From positions 102,887 to 166,886 of the forward strand of contig NZ_SEMD01000005.1 in the NCBI RefSeq assembly GCF_004153165.1: DNA of 64,000 nucleotides. Reading direction: 5' to 3'. This stretch comes from Sporolactobacillus sp. THM7-4 (lineage in GTDB: Bacteria; Bacillota; Bacilli; Bacillales; Sporolactobacillaceae). The position numbers were made by a program, and so were the translations under genes. The notes under the pieces were generated by a model. The model was not told the origin of the DNA. It did no database searches and saw nothing but the letters and a program-made list of their open reading frames with translations. The first letter of the stretch is position 1, and each line of letters begins with the position of its first letter. Shown in pieces: positions 44,468 to 53,090 of this stretch.

Positions 44468-45214
44468 ATGGAATTAAATCCTGTCATAGAGACTCTGTTA
44501 AATCATCGATCGATTCGGAAATTTAAGGACAAGCCGCTGACTCAGGATCAAGTCAGAACGCTTGTGAAAAGTGCCCAGGCAGCCGCGACCTCCAGTTTTA
44601 CCCAGTCGTACTCGATTATCGGCATTGATGATCCGAAAATAAAAAAGCAACTGCGGGCGATTGCTTCAGACCAGGCCTATGTCGAACACAATGGCTATTT
44701 TTTTGTTTTTGTTGCGGATCAGCACCGGAACAGGGCCGTAGGCGAGAAGAATGGGGCGGGCACTTCGGTTTTAGATACAACACAGCGGATGATTGTCGCT
44801 CTTGGCGATGCCTGTTTTGCAGCACAGAACATGGCAGTTGCCGCAGAATCGATGGGGCTTGGTATTTGCTATATCGGAAGTATTCAAAATGATATTTACA
44901 AAACAGCGGAGATACTACGGCTTCCTGAATATACTTTTCCGTTTTTCGGCATGGCTGTCGGCTATCCGGATCAGAATCCTGAGAAGAAACCCCGTTTACC
45001 CTTTGATGTTGTTTTTCATCAGAATCATTACCATTCTGAGCTTTCGGAGGAATCCTTAAAACGATATGACCAGGAAGTCGAACGTTATTATCAGACCAGA
45101 ACCGGTGGAACGCGACGTGAAACATGGACCGGGCAAATTACGCGGGGACTCAGCTTGCCTTACCGGGAAGCTTTGAGACCGTTTTTTAAGGACCAACACT
45201 TAGGACTGCGCTAA
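44468..45214 (+). CDS. NfsA/NfrA-type NADPH-dependent flavin nitroreductase
   Basis: 248 residues. FMN site: NHRSIRKFKDKPLTQDQ (residues 12-28), AQAAATSSFTQSYS, ALGDACFAAQNMAVAAESMGLGICYIG, and a C-terminal NfsA/FRP extension. It reduces flavins, nitro compounds or disulphides with NADPH. GGAGATG precedes the ATG. B. subtilis NfrA is a stress-induced relative. Confidence 0.88.
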   Translation: MELNPVIETLLNHRSIRKFKDKPLTQDQVRTLVKSAQAAATSSFTQSYSIIGIDDPKIKKQLRAIASDQAYVEHNGYFFVFVADQHRNRAVGEKNGAGTSVLDTTQRMIVALGDACFAAQNMAVAAESMGLGICYIGSIQNDIYKTAEILRLPEYTFPFFGMAVGYPDQNPEKKPRLPFDVVFHQNHYHSELSEESLKRYDQEVERYYQTRTGGTRRETWTGQITRGLSLPYREALRPFFKDQHLGLR

Positions 45215-45217
45215 GCG

Positions 45218-45549
45218 ATGAACGCTGAAAACCGGGTTCCTCTCATTCTGCAGATTATACGTTTCAGCGCAACGGAGTTTGCTTCTCTTGCAGCCGGTCT
45301 TATGATTGGTGGATTTATTTCAGGCTTTCTTGAGCGGTTGTCTAATCAATTGATCATCTCCGCACCTGGAATGAGATGATGCTCCTGCGTTTTCTTTACT
45401 CAATCCTGTAAAACACGGGCAATTCATGGCGGGAATCAGCCGAATAAGCTTTTTTGCTGATTCTGCTTAGTTTTGCTGTCTTCTTTTCCCTGCTGACACT
45501 GATTTTCAGTTACTTGACTTATCAAATAAAGCGGGTGGTGATCTCTTAA
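45218..45549 (+). pseudogene. Possible decayed small membrane protein gene
   Basis: ATG 45218 opens a 53-codon frame with a hydrophobic segment (FASLAAGLMIGGFISGFLERL). After its stop, a second frame from about 45461 to 45549 reads another clear membrane helix (LILLSFAVFFSLLTLIFSYL, then TYQIKRVVIS and TAA). The two pieces are in different frames with stops between them. Either this is a broken two-helix protein or two coincidental hydrophobic stretches. Confidence 0.4.
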
Positions 45550-45607
45550 TCTAGAATAATTCTATGTTATAATAAGCAGGGCAATAAAGGAAAAGGAGGG
45601 AAAAAGT

Positions 45608-46660
45608 GTGAGCGTTTACAGGGGATATGTCGGTACATACACAAAAGGCGAAAGCAGAGGAATCTATTCATTTGATCTTGATACGGATCAGCCTGTTTTT
45701 TCGAAAGTACAGGTGGCCGCCGAGCTGGAGAATCCTACATATCTGACAATAAGTAAGGATAATCAAAGGCTGTATACCGTGATAAAAGAAGGTATGTTTG
45801 GTGGAGTGGCGGCTTATCGGATTGATTCGTCGGGCCGGCTTTCGAAACTGAGTACCGAGATGATCGAGGGCGCACCGCCTTGTTACGTCAGTGTTGACCG
45901 GAAAAATCGTTTTGTATTGTCAGCCAACTATCATAAGGGTACGCTCGACATTTACCCGACTGACACGGATCGAGGTATTAAAGAAAAATCAGATACAGTT
46001 CGGCAGACAGGGTCGGGACCGGACAAATCCAGACAGGAAGGCCCACATCTTCACTTCGCAGATTTTACACCGGACGAAAAATATATTGTATCCGTCGACC
46101 TTGGAACCGATCAGCTCTCCACTTACGAGGAGTCTGAAGGCCAATTAAGGCGAAAGGATGTCTATACATTTAATCCGGGTACGGGTCCGCGCCACCTCGT
46201 TTTCCATCCGGCGGCCCCTTTTGCTTATGTAATGTCTGAACTAAGCAACGAGGTCATCGCGCTCAGGTTCGATAAAGAATCCGGCCATTTTTCCCCCCTG
46301 CAGATTATCAGCAGTGTGAAGCCGGAGTTTGAAGGACACAGCCAGGGCGCTGCGATAAAGATCACATCGGACGGCCGTTTCGTTTACGTTTCGAATCGTG
46401 GAGAAAATAGTATTGCCGTGTTTAAGACGAACAGTGAGTCAGGACAATTGTCGCTTGTGGAGCATGTTTCGACCGCAGGAGAATGGCCGCGCGATTTTGA
46501 ACTCGATCCATCGGAAAAGTTTCTGATCGTTGCCAATCAATATTCAGGCAATCTTGTCCTTTATGCCAGAGATTCTGAAACGGGGCGGCTGACTCTGAAT
46601 TCTTCAGATAGTAAAGTTCCCGATCCGGTATGCGTTAAGTTCCTTCATGTACGGGATTAA
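45608..46660 (+). CDS. pgl: 6-phosphogluconolactonase, seven-bladed beta-propeller type
   Basis: 350 residues starting at GTG 45608 after AAGGAGGG. Lactonase family 10 repeats: YVGTYTKGESRGIYSFDLDT, GAPPCYVSVDRKNRFVLSANYHKGTL, EGPHLHFADFTPDEKYIVSVDLGTD, GTGPRHLVFHP, and FVYVSNRGENSIAVF. It hydrolyses 6-phosphogluconolactone in the oxidative pentose phosphate pathway, as B. subtilis YkgB. Single gene. Confidence 0.9.
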   Translation: MSVYRGYVGTYTKGESRGIYSFDLDTDQPVFSKVQVAAELENPTYLTISKDNQRLYTVIKEGMFGGVAAYRIDSSGRLSKLSTEMIEGAPPCYVSVDRKNRFVLSANYHKGTLDIYPTDTDRGIKEKSDTVRQTGSGPDKSRQEGPHLHFADFTPDEKYIVSVDLGTDQLSTYEESEGQLRRKDVYTFNPGTGPRHLVFHPAAPFAYVMSELSNEVIALRFDKESGHFSPLQIISSVKPEFEGHSQGAAIKITSDGRFVYVSNRGENSIAVFKTNSESGQLSLVEHVSTAGEWPRDFELDPSEKFLIVANQYSGNLVLYARDSETGRLTLNSSDSKVPDPVCVKFLHVRD

Positions 46661-46784
46661 AAGGGTACCGTCTGAATGGATGGCCATAAACATTAAATAC
46701 TTGAGTTTTTTGAATTATTCAGTTAATATTAATAGGGAACAGTTAAGTTGGAAAGGAAAAGCCCCCTTTCTCAACATTTTCATT

Positions 46785-46837
46785 GAAGCCTTCATGTCCT
46801 GACAGACTTTTGGAGGCTTCTTATTTTTGTGTCCGGT
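46785..46837 (+). terminator. Hairpin terminator after pgl
   Basis: GAAGCCT and AGGCTTC pair across about 30 bases, followed by TTATTTTTG. Confidence 0.6.
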
Positions 46838-46901
46838 TTCCCCTATGTTAGTATGTTAAAAGGAACATGGAACAAGTGCAGGGAGGGGAGCCTGATACTT
46901 T

Positions 46902-47561
46902 ATGGCAATAAAAATGGTCGGTACAAAGAACAAAATTCTCGACATCCTGAAGAGAAGAGAGAAGCTGACGGCGAGTGAACTGTCTGATTATCTCCAAATG
47001 ACCAAAATGGGTGTTCGAAAACATTTAAACGTTTTGGTGAAAGATGGATGGATAAAAGTAGAGAACATCCGGAGATCGGCAGGGAGACCCGTCCAGCTAT
47101 TTTCGCTTACGAGTAAAGCGGACCAGCTGTTTCCGAGGAACTATGAAGGAATGGCTGTACATTTTCTGAATGACATTGAACAATTATTTGGTAAAGACTC
47201 GATCAGACTGCTGTTTGAAAAAAGTAAAGAACGACTGCTTCACGAGTACGAGCCGGCGATGGCAGATAGAAAAAGTAACGAAGAGAAAATAAGCGAATTG
47301 GCAAAGCTCCAGAATGTCCGCGGTTATATGAGTCAATTGAATCAAATCAATGATTCAACTTATGAACTCATTGAATACAATTGTCCGATATTCGCTATTG
47401 CAAACCGATACAGGCTGGCCTGCGTTCTTGAAACGGATCTAATCAGGGATGCGCTGAAAGCGGAGCGCGTGGAACGGATCATGTGCCGACCTGATGGTGA
47501 AGCACATTGCCGGTTTATGATAAAATTCGATAAAACGCAGATGAAAGAAGAAAAACTTTAG
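46902..47561 (+). CDS. SufR-like iron-sulphur HTH transcriptional regulator
   Basis: 219 residues. N-terminal winged helix: NKILDILKRREKLTASELSDYL, KMGVRKHLNVLVKDGWI, and wing RSAGRPVQLFSLT. The C-terminal cysteines (EYNCPIFAI, RLACVLETD, RIMCRPDGEAHCRFMI) resemble the cluster-binding pattern of SufR-type sensors. Such regulators respond to iron-sulphur or oxidative status. GGAGGGG is about 13 bases before the ATG, longer than usual, so the second in-frame ATG (46914) cannot be excluded. Convergent with a flavodoxin gene, a possible target. Confidence 0.75.
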   Translation: MAIKMVGTKNKILDILKRREKLTASELSDYLQMTKMGVRKHLNVLVKDGWIKVENIRRSAGRPVQLFSLTSKADQLFPRNYEGMAVHFLNDIEQLFGKDSIRLLFEKSKERLLHEYEPAMADRKSNEEKISELAKLQNVRGYMSQLNQINDSTYELIEYNCPIFAIANRYRLACVLETDLIRDALKAERVERIMCRPDGEAHCRFMIKFDKTQMKEEKL

Positions 47562-47647
47562 TTGTGTTCATACTGTTTTTCGATCTGTTTTCTTACAATA
47601 CGAAAAAAACCCGGGAAAAATTCTGTTCCAGGCTTTTATATACCCCG

Positions 47648-48115
47648 TTAATTATGCTGCAGTTTATCCAACATCGTTTGTGCTGAGTTCACAATGGATT
47701 GAACAAATTGCATCAATTTCTCCTTATCCTCTTCCTCCGGATATAATTCGATTTTGACTGAATCAGCCCCTTTTTGTGCACCGGTTGTTAATAACCTCTT
47801 TTCAAACTTGTCAACTGCCATACAAAAGTCACCATAACACGTGTCGCCAGAGCCACAAACACCAAATATCTTATTTGATAGATCATAATGGTCAAGGTCG
47901 TCATACAAATCAAGAGCTTCTTCTGGAATATCTCCATCATCATAAGTATAAGTGACTATAATACATATATCAGACGCATCAAAATCTTTTACGTCCGCTT
48001 CGTCTATTTCCTTTAGCTCAGTTGCAACTCCTGACTGATTGAAATCACTTATTAAAATGTTTGCAATTTCCTCGTCGTTTCCGGTCATACTTGCATATAA
48101 TATAGTGGCCTTCAT
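47648..48115 (-). CDS. Flavodoxin
   Basis: 155 residues. The FMN phosphate loop reads ASMTGNDEEIA (residues 8-18). The tyrosine-containing loop TYTYDDGDIPEE and the third FMN-binding segment VCGSGDTCYGDFC are present. A short-chain, acidic flavodoxin like B. subtilis YkuN/YkuP, which replace ferredoxin as electron donors when iron is low. AGGAGGG precedes the ATG. A perfect 26-bp palindrome lies 88 bases upstream. Confidence 0.92.
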   Translation of the reverse strand: MKATILYASMTGNDEEIANILISDFNQSGVATELKEIDEADVKDFDASDICIIVTYTYDDGDIPEEALDLYDDLDHYDLSNKIFGVCGSGDTCYGDFCMAVDKFEKRLLTTGAQKGADSVKIELYPEEEDKEKLMQFVQSIVNSAQTMLDKLQHN

Positions 48116-48202
48116 GATTGTTTCCCTCCTTTTTTAACTTCTGATCGCTCTTCTCCTCAGGATAAATACATTAACGTCGTTCGAAGTCTAATTCCGGTAT
48201 CT

Positions 48203-48228
48203 ATTAATAAACCAATTGGTTTATTAAT
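48203..48228. promoter_or_regulatory. Perfect 26-bp palindrome, TetR-type operator candidate
   Basis: ATTAATAAACCAA is followed directly by its exact complement TTGGTTTATTAAT. The AACCAATTGGTT core is typical of TetR-family operators. It lies upstream of the flavodoxin gene on the minus strand. No TetR gene is in this window. Confidence 0.6.
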
Positions 48229-48327
48229 TTATTTTAATTTAACCAATAATGAGCATTAAATGCAATGAGAATGCTTGCCAGAATTAAGAAAACACTGAGA
48301 AGCATTAGTTTCAGAAACATCTTCGTT

Positions 48328-48360
48328 TAGAAAAAAAAAAGACCCGGCAAAGCCGGGTGG
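48328..48360 (-). terminator. Terminator of the deaminase gene
   Basis: ACCCGGC and GCCGGGT around AAA, with a run of at least nine Ts on the minus strand. Confidence 0.92.
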
Positions 48361-48379
48361 GTTGTTTTCCTGTTGATTT

Positions 48380-49717
48380 CTATGCATGGATCCCTGACCG
48401 CCTGAGCAGTCGTTTAATCGAGCGATCAGCGTCTTTTAATACCCTGTCTTTATCCAAAGTCTTTATCTTGCGGTTTTCCATAACAATATGTCCGTCAATA
48501 ATCGTCGTTTCTACATCACTGCTTGCGGCCGAATAAACAATTCGGGAGATCGGGTCGACGTCGAAAGCTGGGTAAGTGTGAAATTGATTCAAATTCAAAA
48601 TCGCGAGATCCGCCTTTTTACCCGGTTCAAGGCTGCCGATCTCCTGATCCATTCCGACAGCCCTTGCTCCTTCAATCGTCGCCATTCGGAAGATCTGCCG
48701 GGCTTCCATTGCCGTCGGACCGTTTGCAGGCTTGTGAATCAGTGCCGCAAGCCGCATCTCATGAAACATGTCGAGGTTGTTGTTGCAGGGTGCCCCATCT
48801 GCGCCCAGCCCCAGATTAATCCCCATCTTTGTCATATGAGTCACATCAGCGATACCGGAAGCAAGTTTCAGATTAGATCCCGGGCAGTGGCTGACATGGA
48901 CACCTCTCTTACGGATAATTTCCTTTTCTTCGTCATTAAGCCAGATGCAGTGTGCGAGAATCAGCCGTTTGCCTGTAAGGCCAATATGATCCAGATAAAT
49001 GATATTTCTCATTCCTGTGTCCCGCTCGACAATAGCGATTTCGCCTTTGTTTTCAGATGCGTGCGTGTGAACAAACACGCGATATTTTTCGGCCAGATCC
49101 CGGACCTGGAGAAGCAGCTGTTCGGTGCATGAAATGACAAAACGGGGAGCGAACGCATAACGGATTCTGCCATGATCATAGCCGTTCCACTTCTCGAGCA
49201 GATCGACACTCTCCTGAACAGAGTCGACTGTCTTCTCCTGGAGTCCTCTCGGTACATCATCGCCCTTATCCATCATTACTTTTCCTGAAAGAGCACGAAT
49301 GCCACTTTGCGCGATCGCTTCGAACGCTTCGTTTGTATGATGGACAGTCTCCATATCGACAATGGTTGTTGAACCACCGGCGATTAATTCGCCAATTCCC
49401 AGAAGGGCGGAGACATAAATCGATTCTTCGTCATGGGCGGCTTCAAGCGGCCAGATGCGTTTTCTCAGCCAGTCCAATAACTCAAGGTCATCCGCTTTGC
49501 CGCGGAAAAGGGTCTGGCAAAGGTGAATGTGCGTCTGGATAAAACCCGGGATGACGGTACGGCCGCTGCCGTCAATAACCCGATCGACAGACTCCGCGGC
49601 GACAGGCGGGCCAACCGACACGATTCTGTCGCCTTCGATCAAAAGGTCGCCCTGTACAATCTCCTCACCTGGATTCATGGTTATGATTTCAGCATTTTTA
49701 ATGAGCAACTTTTCCAA
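48380..49717 (-). CDS. Amidohydrolase-superfamily purine deaminase-like protein
   Basis: 445 residues, TrzA/MtaD/guanine deaminase class. Metal ligands: THIHLCQTLFRGKADDLELL (HxH, about residues 61-63), HTHASE, ILAHCIWL, and GLGADGAPCNNNLDMF. Such enzymes deaminate adenosine derivatives, guanine or related rings. MtaD-like sequence features suggest a methylthioadenosine or S-adenosylhomocysteine deaminase, whereas the guanine-class riboswitch upstream suggests a guanine derivative. AACCGGGGTGG precedes the ATG. Single gene. Confidence 0.8.
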   Translation of the reverse strand: MEKLLIKNAEIITMNPGEEIVQGDLLIEGDRIVSVGPPVAAESVDRVIDGSGRTVIPGFIQTHIHLCQTLFRGKADDLELLDWLRKRIWPLEAAHDEESIYVSALLGIGELIAGGSTTIVDMETVHHTNEAFEAIAQSGIRALSGKVMMDKGDDVPRGLQEKTVDSVQESVDLLEKWNGYDHGRIRYAFAPRFVISCTEQLLLQVRDLAEKYRVFVHTHASENKGEIAIVERDTGMRNIIYLDHIGLTGKRLILAHCIWLNDEEKEIIRKRGVHVSHCPGSNLKLASGIADVTHMTKMGINLGLGADGAPCNNNLDMFHEMRLAALIHKPANGPTAMEARQIFRMATIEGARAVGMDQEIGSLEPGKKADLAILNLNQFHTYPAFDVDPISRIVYSAASSDVETTIIDGHIVMENRKIKTLDKDRVLKDADRSIKRLLRRSGIHA

Positions 49718-49743
49718 TTTGGACCACCCCGGTTAGATAAAAT

Positions 49744-49798
49744 TAAAAAAATGGCTGCGAAAAAAGACATATGCGGACACATATCTTTTTTCGTAGCC
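49744..49798 (-). terminator. Purine riboswitch terminator
   Basis: On the minus strand GGCTACGAAAAAAG...ATATG pairs with CATATG...CTTTTTTCGCAGCC, followed by ATTTTTTTAATTTT, ending about 25 bases before the deaminase start. Its 5' arm includes the 3' strand of aptamer P1. Confidence 0.9.
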
Positions 49799-49862
49799 AG
49801 GAATTTTCGGTTCCTCGGTAGAGACCCTCAAACCGTATTATTAAGGATATACGAAAACAGAA
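49787..49862 (-). ncRNA. Purine (guanine-class) riboswitch aptamer
   Basis: Minus strand reads CTGTTTTCGTATATCC, then loop 2 TAATACGG, J2/3 GTCTCTACC, P3 AGGAA/TTCCT with loop 3 CCGAAAA, then GGCTACGAAAAAAG closing P1. All purine-riboswitch conserved blocks are present. The specificity base before TACG is C, which pairs with guanine, rather than the U of adenine sensors. The terminator uses the 3' P1 strand, so ligand-stabilised P1 should block termination, predicting an ON switch. Confidence 0.93.
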
Positions 49863-49883
49863 AGGATGAAGTTTACGTTTATT

Positions 49884-49912
49884 ATCATAAGCTGATGTCA
49901 GATAAACGTCAA
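49884..49912 (-). promoter_or_regulatory. SigA promoter of the riboswitch transcript
   Basis: TTGACG (49912-49907), 17-base spacer, TATGAT (49889-49884) on the minus strand, about 20 bases before the aptamer. Confidence 0.8.
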
Positions 49913-50259
49913 ATCATATGTAATAAAATCTGACACACATTTTATTTAATCGGGTAAGAGTTCTGACAAATGGGCAGGCTGACGGGCATCCTGCTGACAA
50001 AGACTTTTTCATATTGGAAGTAAAGTGGCGATATCGGGCTTATTCTGTTTAGCTGGAATACTTTAATCATACACGTTTTCGAATGATCCGCAAGAATGAT
50101 GCATTCGGCCACAAAGGCTTTGCGAAGTAAAAAAACGGGCTATCATGAGTGAGTATCTGCGTTTAACAGGACGCCGATAGCCTTGCACTGGACTTATTAT
50201 TGCAAAATTTACATGACGTATTACGCCTTTTTATATTATTATAGAAATGTACGGATTTA
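49913..50259. other. Intergenic stretch with a minus-strand terminator-like hairpin
   Basis: GGCTATC (50137-50143) and GATAGCC (50174-50180) pair, and on the minus strand seven Ts follow (CCCGTTTTTTT). No gene is visible that this would terminate. The remainder has no supported feature. Confidence 0.35.
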
Positions 50260-50278
50260 GTGTTATTTTTTGTAACAC
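50260..50278. promoter_or_regulatory. Inverted repeat upstream of the arginine-type operon
   Basis: GTGTTA-N7-TAACAC lies 44-62 bases before the first start codon. Candidate operator of unknown regulator. Confidence 0.4.
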
Positions 50279-50321
50279 ATTTGTTTAACATGTTTTGTGT
50301 CATATTTGGGGAGTGATTCAT

Positions 50322-51317
50322 GTGTCGGTACTACATAAATTTTTGGATGAAAATATGGTTAAGCGGCCGTTCGAAGACAAGGCTCTCCTGGAGAAATATT
50401 GGAACAGCGACTGGGGCAACCCAAATGCAGTTGGTAAGATCAGAAAAGTGCTTGTCCACCGGCCGGGTAATGAGATTCTTGAACTGAATAAGGCAAAGTA
50501 CGAACCGGATGCTCACGCCAGAATCCTGCGTGACAGCGACGGAAACATCCGTAGCTACTGTCTGAGTAAGGATCCACTTGATCTTGCCAGGATGCAGGAA
50601 CAGCACGACAGGATGACCTCTGTACTCAAAAAAGAAGGTGTAGAGGTTATCCCGATCGAAGAAGATGACGACCTTCTGACGAATAATTTGTTTGCCCGGG
50701 ATGTCGGCATGGTCATTCCCGGCGGGTTGATTCTGGCTCGTTTTGCTTTGAAGTTCAGATATGGGGAAACGAGACGGACGCTGAAAACGGCCGCAAGAAT
50801 CGGCATGCCTGTTTTAGCCTCGATACAGGGCGAAGGCTTTGTTGAAGGCGGCAGTTTCATGGTGTTCGACCGCAGGACCGCGATGGTTGGCCGATCGATC
50901 CGGGTTAACCAGGCGGGCATTGACCAGCTGCGCGATATTTTATCCTGGCAGGGGATGGAACTTGTCGTTGTCGATCTGCCTTCAAACATGATCCATTTGG
51001 ATGAAGTATTTAACATGGTCGACGTCGATAAGGCACTCGTCGATCCGAGCAATCTGCCTTTCTGGTTCTTACAGGACCTGCAGGAACGCGGTATCAAACT
51101 CATCTATACGGACCCTTATGATCCACCGATGACGACCAATTGTCTCTGCCTGTCTCCGGGCAAAGTGCTGTTTACCTCTCTTGGAGAACGGACAATCGAG
51201 GCCCTTGACAAGGCGGGAGTCGAAGTGATTGCTATTCCGGTCGATGAGCTGAATAAAATGGGCGGCGGCATCCACTGCTCGTCACTGGTTCTGCAAAGAG
51301 ACAACGTGGAGGATTGA
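50322..51317 (+). CDS. Arginine deiminase/DDAH-like guanidino hydrolase
   Basis: 331 residues from GTG 50322 (GGGGAG lies 8 bases before; the ORF opens at 50295). Guanidino-group modifying superfamily: FARDVGMV, GEGFVEGGSFMVF (catalytic-type Glu 175), IHLDEVFNMVD (His 225), and GGGIHCSS with the nucleophile Cys 319. It lacks the extra helical module of classic 410-residue arginine deiminases and is closer in size to dimethylarginine hydrolases and amidinotransferases. The reaction is probably guanidino substrate to ureido product, such as arginine to citrulline. First gene of a run with RocB and an amino-acid importer. Confidence 0.8.
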   Translation: MSVLHKFLDENMVKRPFEDKALLEKYWNSDWGNPNAVGKIRKVLVHRPGNEILELNKAKYEPDAHARILRDSDGNIRSYCLSKDPLDLARMQEQHDRMTSVLKKEGVEVIPIEEDDDLLTNNLFARDVGMVIPGGLILARFALKFRYGETRRTLKTAARIGMPVLASIQGEGFVEGGSFMVFDRRTAMVGRSIRVNQAGIDQLRDILSWQGMELVVVDLPSNMIHLDEVFNMVDVDKALVDPSNLPFWFLQDLQERGIKLIYTDPYDPPMTTNCLCLSPGKVLFTSLGERTIEALDKAGVEVIAIPVDELNKMGGGIHCSSLVLQRDNVED

Positions 51318-51353
51318 TTCAGTTGAAAAATAAATAAGGCAGAGGGGATTCCG

Positions 51354-53006
51354 ATGTATCAGCAAATCAAAAATCTGGCTATGGAAGAACAGATAGAAAC
51401 CATGACCCGGGACCTGGTCAGTGTGAAAAGTGTCAATGGAACGAACGGCGAACGGGAAATGGCCAATCGCCTTGAAGCCATTATTCGTTCGTTTCCCTAT
51501 TTTAAAAGTCATCCGCAAAACGTATGGACTCAGGAGCTGGACGGGGATAAGCTGAGCAGGAAAAATGTGTTCGCACTGGTTGAGAGCAGCGAACCGGCGG
51601 AAGATACCGTGATCTATCACGGCCATATGGATACCGTCGGAACTGACGACTTCGGTGCCATTGAACATTTTTCCCTTGATCCGGATTATTTGGCCGCTTT
51701 TTTCAAAAACTATGATAAGGACGAGGAAGTCCGTGAAGACGCTGAATCCGGAGACTGGCTGTTCGGCCGGGGAGCACTCGACATGAAAAGCGGTGACGCC
51801 GTTCATCTTTGCAACCTCCTTTATTACTCAGAGCATCGCGAATTATTAAAGGGGAATATCCTCGCTATGTTTAATCCGGTCGAGGAAAATGACCATGAAG
51901 GTGTGATGTCTGCCGTCAGGGAACTTGATCGTTTAAAGCGGGAAAAAAAGCTGAAGTTCCTGCTTGCCATTAACGGTGACTTTGTCAGTCCGCTTTACAA
52001 AGGAGACCCGCATCGCTATGTCTATACAGGATCGGCCGGGAAACTGCTGGGGTGTTTTTATATCAGGGGCCGGGAAACGCATGTCGGCGAAACACTCTCC
52101 GGTGTAGATCCGACTCTGATCGCGAGCAGGATCAACGATGAACTGAACAATAACATGGCTTACGCGGAGAATATTCCCGGTGAGGTTATTTTACCGGCTT
52201 CCTGCCTTTTCCAGCGTGACCGAAAAGCGTTTTATAACGTTCAGACATCGGGTGCTTCTTATTTATATTTTAATTATTTTCTATACGAACGGTCGCCGAA
52301 AACCGTTATTAACCAATTAAAAAAAGTGGCCGAAACCGTCTGCGGAGACGTTGCAACATTTTTGAAAAAGCAATACAATATATTTTCGAGTAACTGCGAT
52401 TTGAAAGGAACTTCACCGGACTGGTCGGTTTCCGTAATGACTTATGGCGAGTTTGTTGATGAGCTCAGGGCAAAGGGCATCGACGTCGCTGCAGTGACTG
52501 ATAAAGTCATTAAGGCGAACGCAAATGAGGACTTTCGTCTTGTCAGTTTCAGAATAATTGAGGCGCTTGAAGAACAGGCGGATGATAAGCGACCAAAAGT
52601 TCTCGTTTTCTTCGCACCGCCCTATTGTCCGCATAATTATTTACGGGAAAACGTAGAACTTGAGAAACGCTGCGATGACCTGCTGGACCACCTGCTCGCT
52701 GAAACCGGGAAGGAAACGGGCGAACCTTTCGCAAAGAAAAGGTTTTTCCCCTATCTTGCAGATAGCAGTTACTTGTCGATGACCGAAACAGAAGATGAAA
52801 CAAAGGAAATCACCGGCAATTTTCCGGGATGGGGAAAAACGTACAGCATCCCGATTGACGCAATCCGGAAGTTGAATATTCCTGTGATTGATATGGGAGT
52901 ATATGGTAAAAAAGCGCACACCTGGATGGAGAGGGTGTACAGGCCTTATTCTTTTCGCATTCTGCCGAAAATGATACGGAAAATGACGGAGAGGGTTTTG
53001 TCCTGA
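51354..53006 (+). CDS. rocB: RocB-type M20 family arginine-utilisation protein
   Basis: 550 residues, close to the B. subtilis RocB length. M20 metallohydrolase motifs: YHGHMDTVGTDDF (residues 84-96), FGRGALDMKSGDAVHL, MFNPVEENDHEGV, and the late HTWMERV. RocB belongs to the arginine catabolic regulon, and I hold no firm knowledge of its reaction. An M20 amidohydrolase after a citrulline-forming enzyme could open citrulline or another ureido compound; this is inference. Starts 36 bases after the preceding gene. Confidence 0.9.
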   Translation: MYQQIKNLAMEEQIETMTRDLVSVKSVNGTNGEREMANRLEAIIRSFPYFKSHPQNVWTQELDGDKLSRKNVFALVESSEPAEDTVIYHGHMDTVGTDDFGAIEHFSLDPDYLAAFFKNYDKDEEVREDAESGDWLFGRGALDMKSGDAVHLCNLLYYSEHRELLKGNILAMFNPVEENDHEGVMSAVRELDRLKREKKLKFLLAINGDFVSPLYKGDPHRYVYTGSAGKLLGCFYIRGRETHVGETLSGVDPTLIASRINDELNNNMAYAENIPGEVILPASCLFQRDRKAFYNVQTSGASYLYFNYFLYERSPKTVINQLKKVAETVCGDVATFLKKQYNIFSSNCDLKGTSPDWSVSVMTYGEFVDELRAKGIDVAAVTDKVIKANANEDFRLVSFRIIEALEEQADDKRPKVLVFFAPPYCPHNYLRENVELEKRCDDLLDHLLAETGKETGEPFAKKRFFPYLADSSYLSMTETEDETKEITGNFPGWGKTYSIPIDAIRKLNIPVIDMGVYGKKAHTWMERVYRPYSFRILPKMIRKMTERVLS

Positions 53007-53090
53007 TCAGGAACGTCGCATTGAATAAGTCGGTTGTGTTTTACTCCCGGAAATATCGGGATAAAAAATTATAAGAGGCGAGGGTTTTAA

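Noticed and set aside
53007-53090. Hairpin TCCCG/CGGGA as a terminator between rocB and the importer
   Set aside because: It is followed by As, not Ts, on the plus strand; five-base stem only.
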